DNA from: Holophagaceae bacterium
GTDB lineage: Bacteria > Acidobacteriota > Holophagae > Holophagales > Holophagaceae
DNA length: 64,000 nt
Direction: 5' to 3'
Assembly: GCA_016722505.1 (NCBI GenBank)
Contig: JADKJH010000001.1
Span: 1,116,001-1,180,000 of the forward strand
Of this stretch, positions 33,956 to 43,800 are shown one piece after another. The notes under the pieces are model-generated. The model saw nothing but the letters and a program-made list of their open reading frames with translations, did not search any database and was not told the DNA's origin. Numbering within the stretch: position 1 is the stretch's first letter; every line of letters starts with the position of its first letter. The position numbers were made by a program, and so were the translations under genes.

Positions 33956-35781
33956 GCTTCCTCCACGGGCCGCCGCTTCATGCGATTCGCCAGGATCGCC
34001 ACCCCTAAAAAGATGCCGCCCACCGCGAGAAAGGCCAAGGCACGGATACCAGTGTTGGCATGGGAGGTATCCACGCTCAGTAATTTGAGGCTGGCGACCG
34101 CCAGCCAGACATAACCGCCGATGGAAAGGGCCCGCCGCGCACCTTTGTCATCCATCGCGAAACTACGCAACCATTGCAGCGCGCCACTGAGCGCCCACAC
34201 AAGGGTGATCGCCACGGACGCGCCACGGGTCTCAAGGTAATACCCCCCATACTCCGAATAGGTCGGAAGGCCACTGGCCTGTATGGCGTGGACGATGCGC
34301 GCGGCCTCCAGCGCAAGCGTCAGATTCGCCGTGATTTCCAGGGCCATGAAAGCGAGCAGCGCCATGGCACCGGCTGCTTTGCGCCGCGCCATCAGCAACC
34401 AAGCCGCAGAGACCAGAATGCCTTCGGCGAAGACGCCATTCAGCACAGGTGTCCCACCCGCGGTGCGGTAATACGAAAATGTGTGCTGCCACACATCCGC
34501 ACTGCCCACAAACCAACGGATGGAGGCCAGCACGGCCATGCCGAAGGCCAGGCGGCGCAGCGAGGCGATTTCGGAATCCTCCCAGTCCTGCATGCCTTCG
34601 GCCCGGCCCGCGGCCCAGGCCAGACCCAGTGCGAAGGCGCCCCACATGGGTCCAACCCATTTCCAATGCAAGGCGATGGGAATAGCCAAGGCCAGGTGGC
34701 CCGCCGCCAACACCAATAGACCGAGATCCGCCTGCTTGGATTCGAGCCGCCCCCGAAGCGGTTGCACCATGCCGAGATTCACCGCGGCAAACAGCAGCAC
34801 GGGGCCAGCGAACCACTCAGGCGTCCAACCCAATCTCTTCCAGAGCGCCCACGCCAAGCTCGTCAGGGCAAGGGAAACCAGGAACCAGAGAATCGTCGGT
34901 GTCCGGGGTTTTGCCTCCGCCTGGCCGGGCAGCCAAATCCAAAGCCCCGCTAGCACTGCATGGAAGCCCAACAACAAAAGCATCGTGAAGGCATCATCCG
35001 AGGTGGCGCTCAGCGCGGCCGCCGCCAGCATGGACCATAGTCCCGCGATGGCCACCCACCGCGCCACGCCCCACTGGGCGCCAACCTTGGCGAGGTAAGG
35101 CACCGCCAGCGCTGCGGCCATGAGCACCGCCAGATAGATCGTCAAGGCCACTTCGTGATGTCCACCCTGGCTGAAAGCGATGGGCGCGAGGAAGGCCGTG
35201 AGTAGAGCAACCACTAACGCGCCACCGGATTTCGCCTTGGCTGCCAGCCCCCCGCCAAACATGATCGCGAGGCCGATGCCGACGAATCCAAGACTGGCCG
35301 ACAACAACGGCGGAGCGGTGCTGGTGCCGTAGTACAACGTCAACAGCAAGGTGCCAAGACCTGCCGCCAGCACACAGACACCCAGCTTCCGGGTGCCTTT
35401 CAAAATCATTGTGGCGGCGCCAGCACTCATCGCGCTGCCCGCCAGCAAACCAAGCAACAGCCTGGGACCCGGGGTCAGGTAACCCTGCTGGATGGTCCAA
35501 CCCAAAAAGAAAATCGTGCCCAGAAGAATGATTCCCGCGCCGATGCCGCCGATCCAAAGCATCGGATTGGTTTCGGTGGGGGGCTTCGCGGGCCGGGGTG
35601 GCACCACCGGCCTGACGGGCCGTGGAGGCGGCCCTGGACGCTGCATGGGGAGCGGTGTCATCACCCAGGGGCTCGGCCGCGGTCGGCGGGTGACCTGCGC
35701 CTGGGCCGTGAGCCAAGCCACCTGGTCTTCAAGCTTCTTCACGCGCTCCGAAAGGTCGGAGCCTTCAGGCCGTTCATCCAT
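33952..35781 (-). CDS. DUF2339 polytopic membrane protein
   Basis: A 609-residue integral membrane protein with about 15-18 hydrophobic segments. The N-terminus is a coiled coil (SDLSERVKKLEDQVAWLTAQA), followed by a Pro/Arg-rich linker and then the first helices (NPMLWIGGIGAGIILLGTIFFLGWTIQQG). This coiled coil-linker-many-helix layout is typical of DUF2339. Function unknown; envelope stress or cell-wall roles have been suggested for relatives. Co-translated with the DUF3999 lipoprotein. Confidence 0.82.
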   Translation of the reverse strand: MDERPEGSDLSERVKKLEDQVAWLTAQAQVTRRPRPSPWVMTPLPMQRPGPPPRPVRPVVPPRPAKPPTETNPMLWIGGIGAGIILLGTIFFLGWTIQQGYLTPGPRLLLGLLAGSAMSAGAATMILKGTRKLGVCVLAAGLGTLLLTLYYGTSTAPPLLSASLGFVGIGLAIMFGGGLAAKAKSGGALVVALLTAFLAPIAFSQGGHHEVALTIYLAVLMAAALAVPYLAKVGAQWGVARWVAIAGLWSMLAAAALSATSDDAFTMLLLLGFHAVLAGLWIWLPGQAEAKPRTPTILWFLVSLALTSLAWALWKRLGWTPEWFAGPVLLFAAVNLGMVQPLRGRLESKQADLGLLVLAAGHLALAIPIALHWKWVGPMWGAFALGLAWAAGRAEGMQDWEDSEIASLRRLAFGMAVLASIRWFVGSADVWQHTFSYYRTAGGTPVLNGVFAEGILVSAAWLLMARRKAAGAMALLAFMALEITANLTLALEAARIVHAIQASGLPTYSEYGGYYLETRGASVAITLVWALSGALQWLRSFAMDDKGARRALSIGGYVWLAVASLKLLSVDTSHANTGIRALAFLAVGGIFLGVAILANRMKRRPVEEA

Positions 35782-35806
35782 CGGTTGCTCCGGGTTTGTG
35801 AAAACA

Positions 35807-36432
35807 TCATCCCAGATCCGTCATCAGAATTGCACGCACCGGCGAGCCATCGGCGCCTTCGATCTTCAGTGGCAATGCGACAAGCGTGTAGAACCCTGGT
35901 TCCACTTGATCCAGCAACAAACCTTCAAGATTGAGCATGCCCGTGCGGGCCAAGGCGGAATGGCTTTCAAGAACGGTTGAAGCAAAGGGATCCACCGAAG
36001 GCGTATCAAGGCCCACCAGCACGCAGCCTTGGCTATGCAGATGCTCTATGAGCTCCGGCGAAAGACTGTTGAAATCCGTGTTGAAGCGCTCGGGATCAAG
36101 GAAGGAATCTGTGCGGAACAACACGCGCTGGCGCGTGATTTTCGCGACATGCTGGGGCAGGATGCGCGCCCCCGGCGGCAAGGCCACCTGCATCACTTGG
36201 CAGGGGCCAATGTAGGGAGAGAGTTCTACCGCCGCCATTCCTGCACCTCGCGGAGGTAATGGGAAGGAGCGTCTGCGTGGGCGCCAAGATGCAGCGTGGT
36301 GGTGATGGAGCTGAGCCGCAGGTTGTCACCCAGTTCCATCGCAGTGCTCATCACGCGGGAAAAAGGAACGTCGCCAGGCCATACCGAGAGACGGCTCGAG
36401 ACGAGGGGTGAGATATCCAGGATACGGGGCAT
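35807..36432 (-). CDS. Cyclase/kynurenine formamidase family protein (frameshifted)
   Basis: About 208 residues when one base is restored near 36246. The N-terminal frame begins MPRILDISPLVSSRLSVWPGD and holds the metal-binding HLGAHADAPSHY motif (family HxGTHxDxPxH). The second frame resumes with GAGMAAVELSPYIGPCQVM and continues through VLFRTDSF and LVGLDTPSVDP to the stop. The break is GAGGT, where GAGGGT restores the frame. The family hydrolyses N-formylkynurenine or related amides using zinc; no kynurenine genes are adjacent. Its ATG overlaps the kinase stop (TGATG), so it is co-translated with the receptor kinase. Confidence 0.8.
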
Positions 36433-39284
36433 CAGGAGCCATCTTCTTCTGCCGTGGGCCGCTCGTCCAGAAGCCTCGTCTCATCTCCATCAGGAATATA
36501 GATCGGCCCTACGTCAGCAGTGGGACTACGGTCGTAGGACGCGAGCCCGGACGACAGGGTGTCTTCAAGATTTTCCGGCCAACCCTTGCGCTCCAAACGC
36601 AACAGGAGCAACCGCCTCGCCAGCTGTTCAGCCCAGGCAAGGACGCTGTCCGGACGCTGCCATGGGCTCTTAGCCAGAGCCTGGTCAAAGGCCGTGCCTA
36701 TTTTGGGCGGCAGGCCCGGAATAAGGTCGCGCAGCGGTCTTGGCGTATGGTTCGCCACTTCCATCAGGATGTCTGGCAGTGATTTTGATTGAACCAGGCG
36801 TTGTCCAGATAGCGCTTCAAAGCCCACCACGGCAAGCGCATAGAGATCGCTCCGGGCATCCATCGGCTCATCCCGGATCTGCTCCGGCGACATGTAGAGC
36901 GGAGTTCCGATCACTACGCCCGTTTGAGTGAGGCTGCTGTCCACAGCCATTTCTTTAGCTAGGCCGAAGTCCAGCACTTTGAAGCGCAAACCTTCAGGCG
37001 AGGCCGCCGCGAAAATATTGTCCGGCTTGATATCCCGATGGATCAGTCCCGATTTGTGGGCGGCGTCCAATGCATCGGCGCACTGCAACAACATGCTGCC
37101 GACCTGGGCTGGCGTGCCAGGTCCGAACGTGTCCAGCAGATTGCGCAGCGTCGCGCCATTCAGCCGCTCCATGACCAGATAGATGGTGCCGTCCTCCAGT
37201 TCGCCGCTGTCATAGATGGCGATGACGCCTGGATGCTGGATCTGGGCTAGGGCCCGGGCCTCTTGTTCAAACCGGATGCGTTTTTCGGGGCTGTTGAAAT
37301 GTTCTGGCTTGATGGCTTTCAGGGCCACACGCCTTCGCAGCCGCTCGTCTTCCACCTCGAATACCAGGCCCATGGCGCCTTCTCCCAGCAGGCGGGTAAG
37401 GCGGTAGCGCGCGGCGATCCGGTGGGGAAAGGTGCGGGTGGAATCCAGTCTCGATTGATCCACTACGCAGTGGGTCAAAGTGTGGTCGAAGCAGCGGCGG
37501 CATTGGGGACACACCTGCAGCAGCCCAGCGCCCTGCTCGATGAGCGCCTGCCTCGTAGCGGCCTTCCGCTGAGTCGCAGCCTCCACTTCGGCGCGCATCC
37601 GCGACAATTCCAGCGCTCCGCCCAGCTGATTGGCGAAGGTCTCCAGCAACCGCTTTTCTGGTCCGCTCCAGGGACCTTTCTTCCCCGTCACCCTCACTGT
37701 GGCGCGCAGATCGCCGCTCATGCCTGACACCGGGAGAACCACATCCTGGCCTTCAAGGAATTCGAACGGTCCATGGAGCTTTAATTCAAGGCCTTGAAGA
37801 TCCGGCGCGTCCCCCGCATGGGCCGTCAGCTTGGAGAGCTGTCCTTTCTGAAGACGCCAGACCTCCACGGAGCTGGCCTCCAGGGAGCGTGCAAGTTCCT
37901 GTGCCATGGCCTCGGACCAGGCGCTGGGATCGCGCATGGCCTGGTGCGAATTTTCAGTGAGACGATGCACCCTGGCCTGGGCATCTTCCAACTCCGCAGT
38001 GCGCTCCAGCACCCGCTGTTCCAGCGTGCGGTTCAAAGCCTCCGTCTCCGCGTGGGCGCGTGCATAACGATTGGACACGGATACGGCCATGCTTCCCAGG
38101 AAGACCACGAATCCGATGGATAGCGTGCCGACAAACGGCCACCAATCCATCCAATAGCCAAGTTCATACAGCCCGCCAAGGATAAGCATCAGCATCCCCA
38201 GCGCTATCGTCCGGGCTTCTGCGCGGCCCTCCAATGCGCTTCGCGCGACGACCCAGGTTCCCAACAGCACGCCAGGAAGCCCCCAGAAGGGCCCGATGAG
38301 CCGGATCACCCTGATCGCCGTTGCCAGCGGTAAGAAAAGCGACAGGACCGGAATGATAAACGAGGCCTGGTAGACCCGCAGCCAGCGAGGAATGGGACGA
38401 TCCAAAAACGGCCAGAGGAATTCGATGAAGGGCGGGCAGCTGCTGAGCAGGAAGAGCCATGAAGCCCAGAAGGTGAGCCGGGGATGCTCGAAGGGGCCCA
38501 CAGCCCAATCCGTCATGGCAACTTCGCGAAACCCCATGCAAAGCGCGGCTAGGCCGAACCACAAGTAGTAGCGGGCGTCCCGTCGCCTCGAATAGAGCTG
38601 CAGATGGAAAAGACCCATGATCATGAAAGTGATCACCAGCGCCCAATGGCTTTGGTCTCCTCGCATGGATTCGGCTGCGGCCAGCGCATTGGTTTCGGCA
38701 GCGAAAGCCTGTACCAGAGAGGCGGGACCAATCCAAACAACTCGTCCCAACGCCGTTCCTCTACCGCCCTCCATATATCGGTAGTCCTTGGGCAGGTTGG
38801 TGCGGATGGCCAAATTCAGGGTGTTTCCAATACGGGAAGCCGGAATGACAAAGACTTTTAAATCCGAAACCAGCGGCCCTTCGGGGGTTGGCCCCAATCT
38901 GCCGGAACTGCCAACCAAATGGCCGTTTGCGTACACCTCGGAACTCGCGAAAGCGCGGCCGAATGCCAAGCCCCAGTCCTGCCGGTTCAGCCCATGCGGA
39001 AGCTTCACTTGGCGACGGAACCACACCGGCCCTGAGGGATTCGGACCACGCACATGGCGAAGGCTTGGGAGCTCCACCCAATCCCGGTCGTCCAGATCCG
39101 GTCTCGCCCAGGCACCGTCATCCCCCGCATGGAACCGCCACCCCGAGTCCAGGGATTGGACGTCCGCCGGGGGGACAGAAGCGGGTGCTTGCGAGGACAA
39201 TGTCGAAGACACAGACAACGCCAGCAACAGAGAGACGATTCCCTCCCAGATGCGGAAGGTGCGGAGTGTGTGAGGAAACGCCAT
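36432..39284 (-). CDS. Membrane-sensor Ser/Thr protein kinase (7TM-DISM-like)
   Basis: A 950-residue chimeric sensor kinase. Order: signal peptide, an extracellular jelly-roll-like domain (about 45-190; DDRDWVELPSLRHVRG, VYANGHLVG), a multi-helix membrane region resembling 7TMR-DISM sensors (about 215-400), a coiled coil (ALNRTLEQRVLERTAELEDAQARVHRL), a GAF-like domain (about 460-560), a zinc ribbon (CPQCRRCFDHTLTHC), and a Ser/Thr kinase: GEGAMGLVFE near 633, ALKAIK, HRDIKPDN near 745, DFGLAKE, YMSPEQ. All catalytic residues are present. DISM sensors usually feed histidine kinases or cyclases. ATG 39284 is preferred to the frame start at 39362. Confidence 0.88.
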   Translation of the reverse strand: MAFPHTLRTFRIWEGIVSLLLALSVSSTLSSQAPASVPPADVQSLDSGWRFHAGDDGAWARPDLDDRDWVELPSLRHVRGPNPSGPVWFRRQVKLPHGLNRQDWGLAFGRAFASSEVYANGHLVGSSGRLGPTPEGPLVSDLKVFVIPASRIGNTLNLAIRTNLPKDYRYMEGGRGTALGRVVWIGPASLVQAFAAETNALAAAESMRGDQSHWALVITFMIMGLFHLQLYSRRRDARYYLWFGLAALCMGFREVAMTDWAVGPFEHPRLTFWASWLFLLSSCPPFIEFLWPFLDRPIPRWLRVYQASFIIPVLSLFLPLATAIRVIRLIGPFWGLPGVLLGTWVVARSALEGRAEARTIALGMLMLILGGLYELGYWMDWWPFVGTLSIGFVVFLGSMAVSVSNRYARAHAETEALNRTLEQRVLERTAELEDAQARVHRLTENSHQAMRDPSAWSEAMAQELARSLEASSVEVWRLQKGQLSKLTAHAGDAPDLQGLELKLHGPFEFLEGQDVVLPVSGMSGDLRATVRVTGKKGPWSGPEKRLLETFANQLGGALELSRMRAEVEAATQRKAATRQALIEQGAGLLQVCPQCRRCFDHTLTHCVVDQSRLDSTRTFPHRIAARYRLTRLLGEGAMGLVFEVEDERLRRRVALKAIKPEHFNSPEKRIRFEQEARALAQIQHPGVIAIYDSGELEDGTIYLVMERLNGATLRNLLDTFGPGTPAQVGSMLLQCADALDAAHKSGLIHRDIKPDNIFAAASPEGLRFKVLDFGLAKEMAVDSSLTQTGVVIGTPLYMSPEQIRDEPMDARSDLYALAVVGFEALSGQRLVQSKSLPDILMEVANHTPRPLRDLIPGLPPKIGTAFDQALAKSPWQRPDSVLAWAEQLARRLLLLRLERKGWPENLEDTLSSGLASYDRSPTADVGPIYIPDGDETRLLDERPTAEEDGS

Positions 39285-39326
39285 GAACGACCCGAGAGGA
39301 TAAGTCAGTGTGGCACCCTTAAAAGC

Positions 39327-40826
39327 ATGGATGCTCCCCTGATGCTCGCCCTCGCCCGCCATAGGCTGGCCATCGGCGCCTCAGTGGATGGGGTGCATGT
39401 GTCGCACCGAGCATTGCTGCTGGGTTTCAGTTCATCTAAAAGCTCCGGCCGTGGTTGGGCCTGGGTTTTCCTTTTGCATCCGGCACCCCAACTGTGGCTT
39501 TTGCGGGAAGGGGACGAAGCCTATCGAATTCTCAAAGCTGAAGCCAAGGTGGATCTCTCCCGGCGCTGGGGCATGGAATTGAAGGGCGCGCGCTTCGAGG
39601 CTATCCATGGCGATCCACGGGAACGATGGCTGGGCCTGGATTTAAGACGCCGCGTGCTGACGGGCCGGATTGAAGGCATGCGCCTTTGCTTCCAGGCCAT
39701 CCCCGGCCGCGCGGGCCTGCGGCTCGATGGGCTGGATCTGAACGCGCTTCGCATGGGCATGGGCTCGCCGTTTCCAGCCACAGCCCCCGTCCCCGATCAC
39801 GATCCGCCTCCTTTGCTGAAGTGGAAAGAAAAGTTCTCTAATCGCCTGGAATTGGCCCTCTCTGGCGCTCTGGAGGACGTGCTCGAAGGCGAAGGCGACC
39901 TGGATTCCCGCCACCACACCTGGTCTTTGGCCCAGGCGGAGCGGCTGCTCCTGAACCCGGCAAATATAGCGGTGAATCGCCATGTGGCCTCGGAACGATC
40001 TCGGCTGGACCGCTTGAGAGCAGCGTTAAAAAGGGATCTTGCGCGCCACCAACGCTCTCTTGAATCAAAAACCCAGGCCACCCGTCTCGCGGCAGAGCTC
40101 TATCGCTTGAAGGGCGCCTCGGGCAGCGTGGAGCTGCTGGATGGCAGCACCTTGGATCTGCCTACCGGCTTGACTGCCGAGGCCGCGGTGCAGCGTTTGT
40201 TCACTGTCGCCAAGCGCGCGGAACGTGGTTTGGCAAAGGTTGCGCAGCTTGAAGCAGATCGTTTGCGACAATGGAAGGCACTGGAATCCGGCGAAGCGCT
40301 GCCGCCCCCAAGACTGAAGGCAAAACCGCCCATGAATCCGAAATCCATCAAGGAAGAGAAACAGGCGAACAAACGCTCCGATGGAAAGGGCCTAGCTTTC
40401 CGATCGGTGATGATCGATGGATTCGAGGTGCTCATCGGCAAAGGCGACATGGACAACGACCGCCTCACCTTCAAAGTGGCCGCGCCTCTGGACTGGTGGT
40501 TGCATGTGGCGGGCGTGCCCGGCAGCCACGTCATCATCCGTAATCCCGACAAGCTGAGTGATGCCCCGCGAGAGGTGCTGGAGCGGGCCGCGGAGCTGGC
40601 GGCCTTCCACAGCAAGGCCAGGGATGGTGGCAAGGTGGAAGTTCATCTCTGCCGCGTGGCCGATGTGAGCAAACCCCGGGGTTTCGAGCCTGGCAAGGTG
40701 ATGCTCAAACAGTGGAAGGCGCTGCGCGTATATCCAAAAGCTAGGGGGGGGGCGAGGCCCAAGCCAATCCAGTTCGGGGGCCTTTGGCCGCATTCAATTG
40801 TGGTACGCCGAGGCGCCTCAAAATGA
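39327..40826 (+). CDS. NFACT family protein (RqcH/NEMF-like)
   Basis: A 499-residue protein with the NFACT layout: an N-terminal NFACT-N-like domain (about 1-190), a central basic coiled coil (ASERSRLDRLRAALKRDLARHQRSLESK and KRAERGLAKVAQLEADRLRQWKAL), then the NFACT-R domain with DGFEVLIGKGDMDNDRLTFKVAAPLDWWLHVAGVPGSHVIIR. RqcH binds stalled large ribosomal subunits and adds Ala tails to the nascent chain. The N-domain is more divergent than usual. The ATG at 39327 gives a normal start; the frame extends back 91 codons through the divergent kinase gene. Formerly annotated as fibronectin-binding. Confidence 0.85.
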   Translation: MDAPLMLALARHRLAIGASVDGVHVSHRALLLGFSSSKSSGRGWAWVFLLHPAPQLWLLREGDEAYRILKAEAKVDLSRRWGMELKGARFEAIHGDPRERWLGLDLRRRVLTGRIEGMRLCFQAIPGRAGLRLDGLDLNALRMGMGSPFPATAPVPDHDPPPLLKWKEKFSNRLELALSGALEDVLEGEGDLDSRHHTWSLAQAERLLLNPANIAVNRHVASERSRLDRLRAALKRDLARHQRSLESKTQATRLAAELYRLKGASGSVELLDGSTLDLPTGLTAEAAVQRLFTVAKRAERGLAKVAQLEADRLRQWKALESGEALPPPRLKAKPPMNPKSIKEEKQANKRSDGKGLAFRSVMIDGFEVLIGKGDMDNDRLTFKVAAPLDWWLHVAGVPGSHVIIRNPDKLSDAPREVLERAAELAAFHSKARDGGKVEVHLCRVADVSKPRGFEPGKVMLKQWKALRVYPKARGGARPKPIQFGGLWPHSIVVRRGASK

Positions 40827-40882
40827 CTTGACTTAGGACTTAGGACTGGAGACTAGATCTTGAAACCCGGAGCCGGATGCCG

Positions 40883-43800
40883 TCACCGGCTCATGGTCAG
40901 CGTGTAGGGTGTGACGCTGCTGGAACTGGCGTAGCGGTTCACGCGGATGGTGATGACCTTCGACGTCGTCGCATTGGTGTTCTTGTAGCTCACGTGCTCG
41001 GTGGTGCTGCTGGCAGTGGAGGACGCGAGCTGCGTGCCGGTGCTGCTCAGCAGGAAGAGATCGTAGTCCTGGGCGGATGCCGTGGGACCGGTCATGTCCA
41101 CGATGAGCGTGTGTCCCGCTAGCAGGGTGACATTGAAGTAGTCGTTGTTGTCGGTCGTGGACGGGAAGTAGCCGACGATCTTCGTGATGGTGGCACCCAC
41201 CGCGTTGGCGGTGGCCTGGGTGTTGTTGGCCTCCACTTCATTAAAGGTGGTGGATACGGAATTGTTGATGGTGAAGCTCACGGCCGTGCTCGTGCCGATG
41301 TTGCTGGCGGCGTCATAGGCCTTGGCGGTCAGCGAATGCGCTGCGTTCGTCAAGGTGGTGGAGTCCAGCGTCATGGAATAGGGCGATGCGGTGTCCGTGC
41401 CCTTCAGCACGCCATCCACGTAGAACTCGACCTTCGTGACGCCGACATTGTCCGTGGCCGTGGCATTGAAGGTGATGGTGCCGCTGGTGCCGGTCTCGGT
41501 TGCGCTGACGGTGGGAGCCTGGGTATCGGGCACGGCATTGCTGATGGTGAAGCTCACGGCCGTACTCGTGCCGATGTTGCTGGCGGCGTCATAGGCCTTG
41601 GCGGTCAGCGAATGCGCTGCGTTGGTCAACGTGGTGGAATCCAGCGTCATGGAATAGGGCGATACAGTGTCCGTGCCCTTCAGCACGCCATCCACGTAGA
41701 ACTCGACCTTGGTGACTCCTACATTATCTGCTGCGGTCGCATTGAAGGTGATGGTGCCGCTGGTGCCGCTCTCGGTTGCGCTGACCGTGGGCGGGGGGGC
41801 ACCGGGTTGATGGGGCGGCCGGTGGGGGGGGCAGCGCCGGCCTTGGGGGGAGTACTGTTGCGGCATTGAAGGGAGGACCCGGCCGGTTTCGGTAACGCTG
41901 ACGGCGGGAGCTTGGGTATCCGCAGGTGCGGATCCGAAGATGTGGGTGCCTAGGCGTTCTGTGGTCCCAACGGCAGCTCCATTCACGGTGGCCAGGGGAA
42001 CCTGGGTCCATTCCGCCGGGGTATATGTCGGGTTCCCGGTCAACACTGGGGCCTTGCGCACAAAGGACGTGTCCGTTCCCCAGACCGTTCCATTTCCCAC
42101 CACGTCCAGGCGATCTGCCCAGGCCGCGGTGCTGTTGCTCGCGCTTAAGATCACGAGATCATCGCCGTTGAACGTGATGACACCGCTAACGGTTCCCGTC
42201 GCATAGGTAGGATTGGCTGCAGCGCTGTTCTTGAAAAGCAGGCTGGCGCCGGGGGCCAAGTTCCCCGCAAGCGCGAGGGAACTGCTGGGTGCGAGGCCTG
42301 AGGGCGCGTCCGCGGCGGTGTTCGAATAAAGAGCCAGATAACGCTGAGGCGCGGCAAGATTCACCGCGGCCGTGCCGACGTTGGTGACCTCAATCCACTT
42401 GTCGTTGCTCAACCCTTCGTAGTACTGGCTGATGATCAGACTGCTGGCGCCGGCCACGGGGTTCACCGTGAGGGTGAAGCTGGCGCTGGCGCTGAGCCCA
42501 CCGCCATCTGTCGTCGTCACGGTGATGGTGGCCGTGCCGCTCTGCCCAGCTGCGGGGGTCAATGTCACCGTGCGAGCTGCTCCGGTTCCACCGAAGACGA
42601 TGTTGGTGTTGGGGACCAGCAAAGCATTGGATGAGCTGCCTGCCACGGACAAGGATCCTGCGGCTGTCTCGGCATCACCAACGGTGAATGGGATGGGCGC
42701 CGAAGGCGTATCCTGCGTGGTGGTCTGGTTTCCGATGGCGGAAATCGTCGGAGCGGTGTTGGTGCCGGTTGCCGGGCTCACGGTGATCACACGCGTTGCG
42801 GTCCCGGTGGCGGCCCCATCATTGGCGGTAAAGGTCACGGTGTTGGCGACAGGGCTTGCGCCGCTGTTGGTGAAGGTGTGGCTGGCCGTCGCTCCCGCAG
42901 CGCTGCCTCCATCTCCAAAATTCCAGGAATAGGTGAGCGGGTTGCCCGCGCTGCTGGTGGCGCTCCCCGCGAAATTCACCGCGGTCCCGGAAGCAACGGT
43001 TAGATTCGCTGTAGGGCTTGTGACGGTGGCAGTGACCGTGCTGGTAGGGGTTCCACCCTGGGTCACCCACACCGGCGCCGACCACATCAGGTCGCCGTTA
43101 TCCTGGGTGATCTTGGCGTAGTAGAAATGCTCACCGTTGGCAGGCGTGATGGTAGTGACTGCCGTGGTGGAAGTCTGGCTCACGGCGACGCCGCTGCCGG
43201 GAACACCATCGAATATCTGAACCTGCGCGACCGTGTGGCCCGTAGCGCTCGAGTAGTTCGCAGTAAGCGTCAAAGGGCCGCTATTGGCGAAGCGCTCGCC
43301 CATGATGTGGCCGTTGGCGGTAAGGATGATCTGCGCGTTCTTGTCCATGGTGGCGTAGACGCGGCGGGCCCGGACGGCATCCAGAAAGCTCTGCATGGTA
43401 AGCGCCGTGCCGGTGGGGATAAGCACGCCCGTGCGGTTGGTGGAGCTGGCGCCCCAGTTGGCACAGTGGTTGTCCTGGTCAGTGCTGGGCGCCAGGTGGT
43501 AGCCATAGGCCAGGAGCGCGTTGAAGGTCTGCTCCCAGCTGCTGTGGCCGGTTTCGGTTTCGGTGAGGTTGGTGGAGAAGGCCGAGGTGTTGAGCACTTC
43601 ACACAAGGCCATGGCCGCATCTCCATCCGCGGTATAGCCAAGGGCCGTTCCGTTCACCAAGAACTGGCCCGAAAGCGAAGGATGGTTGAACTGGCCCACC
43701 CACCCCTTGGTATTCATCAGGGTGTACAGTCCTGCGTAGTCATTCTTGGGCGTGTTGTAGTCGCCGATGAGCTGGCCAGAGCTATTGGATTCCCAGTTGC

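Noticed and set aside
40828..40875. Words GACTTAGGACTTAGGACT after the NFACT gene as a hairpin
   Set aside because: The matching complementary arm is not present nearby; only one arm of the word family is seen.
41260..41795. Possible CRISPR-like or minisatellite array
   Set aside because: The units are about 260 bp and encode Ig domains, with no short palindromic repeats or unique spacers.
42432..42932. Open frame opposite the PKD/Ig part of the PHP protein
   Set aside because: Repetitive Val/Pro/Ala composition arises from the complement of Thr/Gly/Ala-rich Ig repeats.
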